64,000 bases of DNA from Chromohalobacter sarecensis. GTDB taxonomy: Bacteria; Pseudomonadota; Gammaproteobacteria; Pseudomonadales; Halomonadaceae. Numbering within the stretch: the stretch's first letter is position 1; every line of letters starts with the position of its first letter. Below the pieces are notes generated by a model, which was given only the letters and a program-made list of their open reading frames with translations, had not been told where the DNA came from and did no database searches. The DNA is taken from contig NZ_JAKGAN010000001.1 of the NCBI RefSeq assembly GCF_023061135.1, forward strand, positions 124,001 through 188,000, written 5' to 3'. Positions 63,988 to 64,000 of the stretch are shown one piece after another. The translations under genes were made by a program, and so were the position numbers.

Positions 63988-64000
63988 ATGCCCCAAGTGG
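63988..64000 (+). CDS. Possible start of the next gene, cut by window edge
   Basis: An ATG at 63988 follows GGAG and GAGG (63978-63987), an acceptable ribosome site. Only four codons (MPQV) are inside, so identity cannot be told. Confidence 0.3.

Overview
The window is a GC-rich gammaproteobacterial chromosome segment. Its gene content and order (pilMNOPQ-aroKB, gltBD, pyrG-kdsA-eno, mutS-fdxA, recAX-alaS-lysC-csrA-tRNAs) together with a BCCT osmolyte transporter and an Smo-type polyol operon suggest a halophile of the Halomonas/Chromohalobacter group. That placement is inferred from gene content and protein resemblance, not from a search.

Layout. 1-4.4 kb: argS (cut by the window edge), priA and rpmE, all core genes. 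4.46-11.0 kb: an AT-richer accessory block with two glycosyltransferases, a pyruvyl-transferase-like protein, a sialyltransferase-like protein and unknowns. It looks like a cell-surface polysaccharide/LPS island and starts at a 51-bp palindrome built like two abutted IS3-type ends. 11.1-15.9 kb: malic enzyme, a DUF481 outer-membrane protein and penicillin-binding protein 1A. 16.1-22.7 kb: the type IV pilus assembly operon pilMNOPQ running straight into aroK and aroB. 23.1-29.2 kb: glutamate synthase gltB and gltD, separated by seven 22-bp tandem repeats, then a cluster of four REP-like elements. 29.4-33.4 kb: pyrG, kdsA, eno. 33.5-33.9 kb: a noncoding locus with all the marks of a CsrB/RsmZ-type regulatory RNA: a GacA-type upstream box, a promoter, 11 GGA motifs with AGGGA in hairpin loops, and a U-rich terminator. 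It lies next to fdxA, as rsmZ does in Pseudomonas. 34-44 kb: fdxA, mutS, pncC, recA with a perfect LexA box, recX, alaS, lysC, csrA. 44.2-44.6 kb: tRNA-Ser(GCU) and two identical tRNA-Arg(ACG). 44.7-48.1 kb: divergent PepSY genes with an OmpR-type two-component system. 48.2-58.5 kb: a SorC-type regulator and a complete polyol catabolic operon (ABC importer, HAD phosphatase, polyol dehydrogenase, xylulokinase, transaldolase). 58.6-64 kb: a GabD-like dehydrogenase, a luciferase-like monooxygenase, a VTT membrane protein and a BCCT transporter.

How parts work together. The sRNA locus and csrA probably form one circuit: the GacS/GacA system would activate the sRNA, which would titrate CsrA. The polyol genes form a linear route: periplasmic capture, ATP-driven import, oxidation to a ketose, phosphorylation, and entry to the pentose phosphate pathway via transaldolase. 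The short-chain sorbitol dehydrogenase expected in this operon survives only as a 28-codon tail. PepSY-RR-HK is translationally coupled and preceded by two 11-bp-periodic direct-repeat pairs, suggesting autoregulation.

The strongest candidate for something not yet described in this lineage is the RsmZ-like RNA with its GacA box. Next come the response-regulator repeats, the operon remnants and the polysaccharide island.
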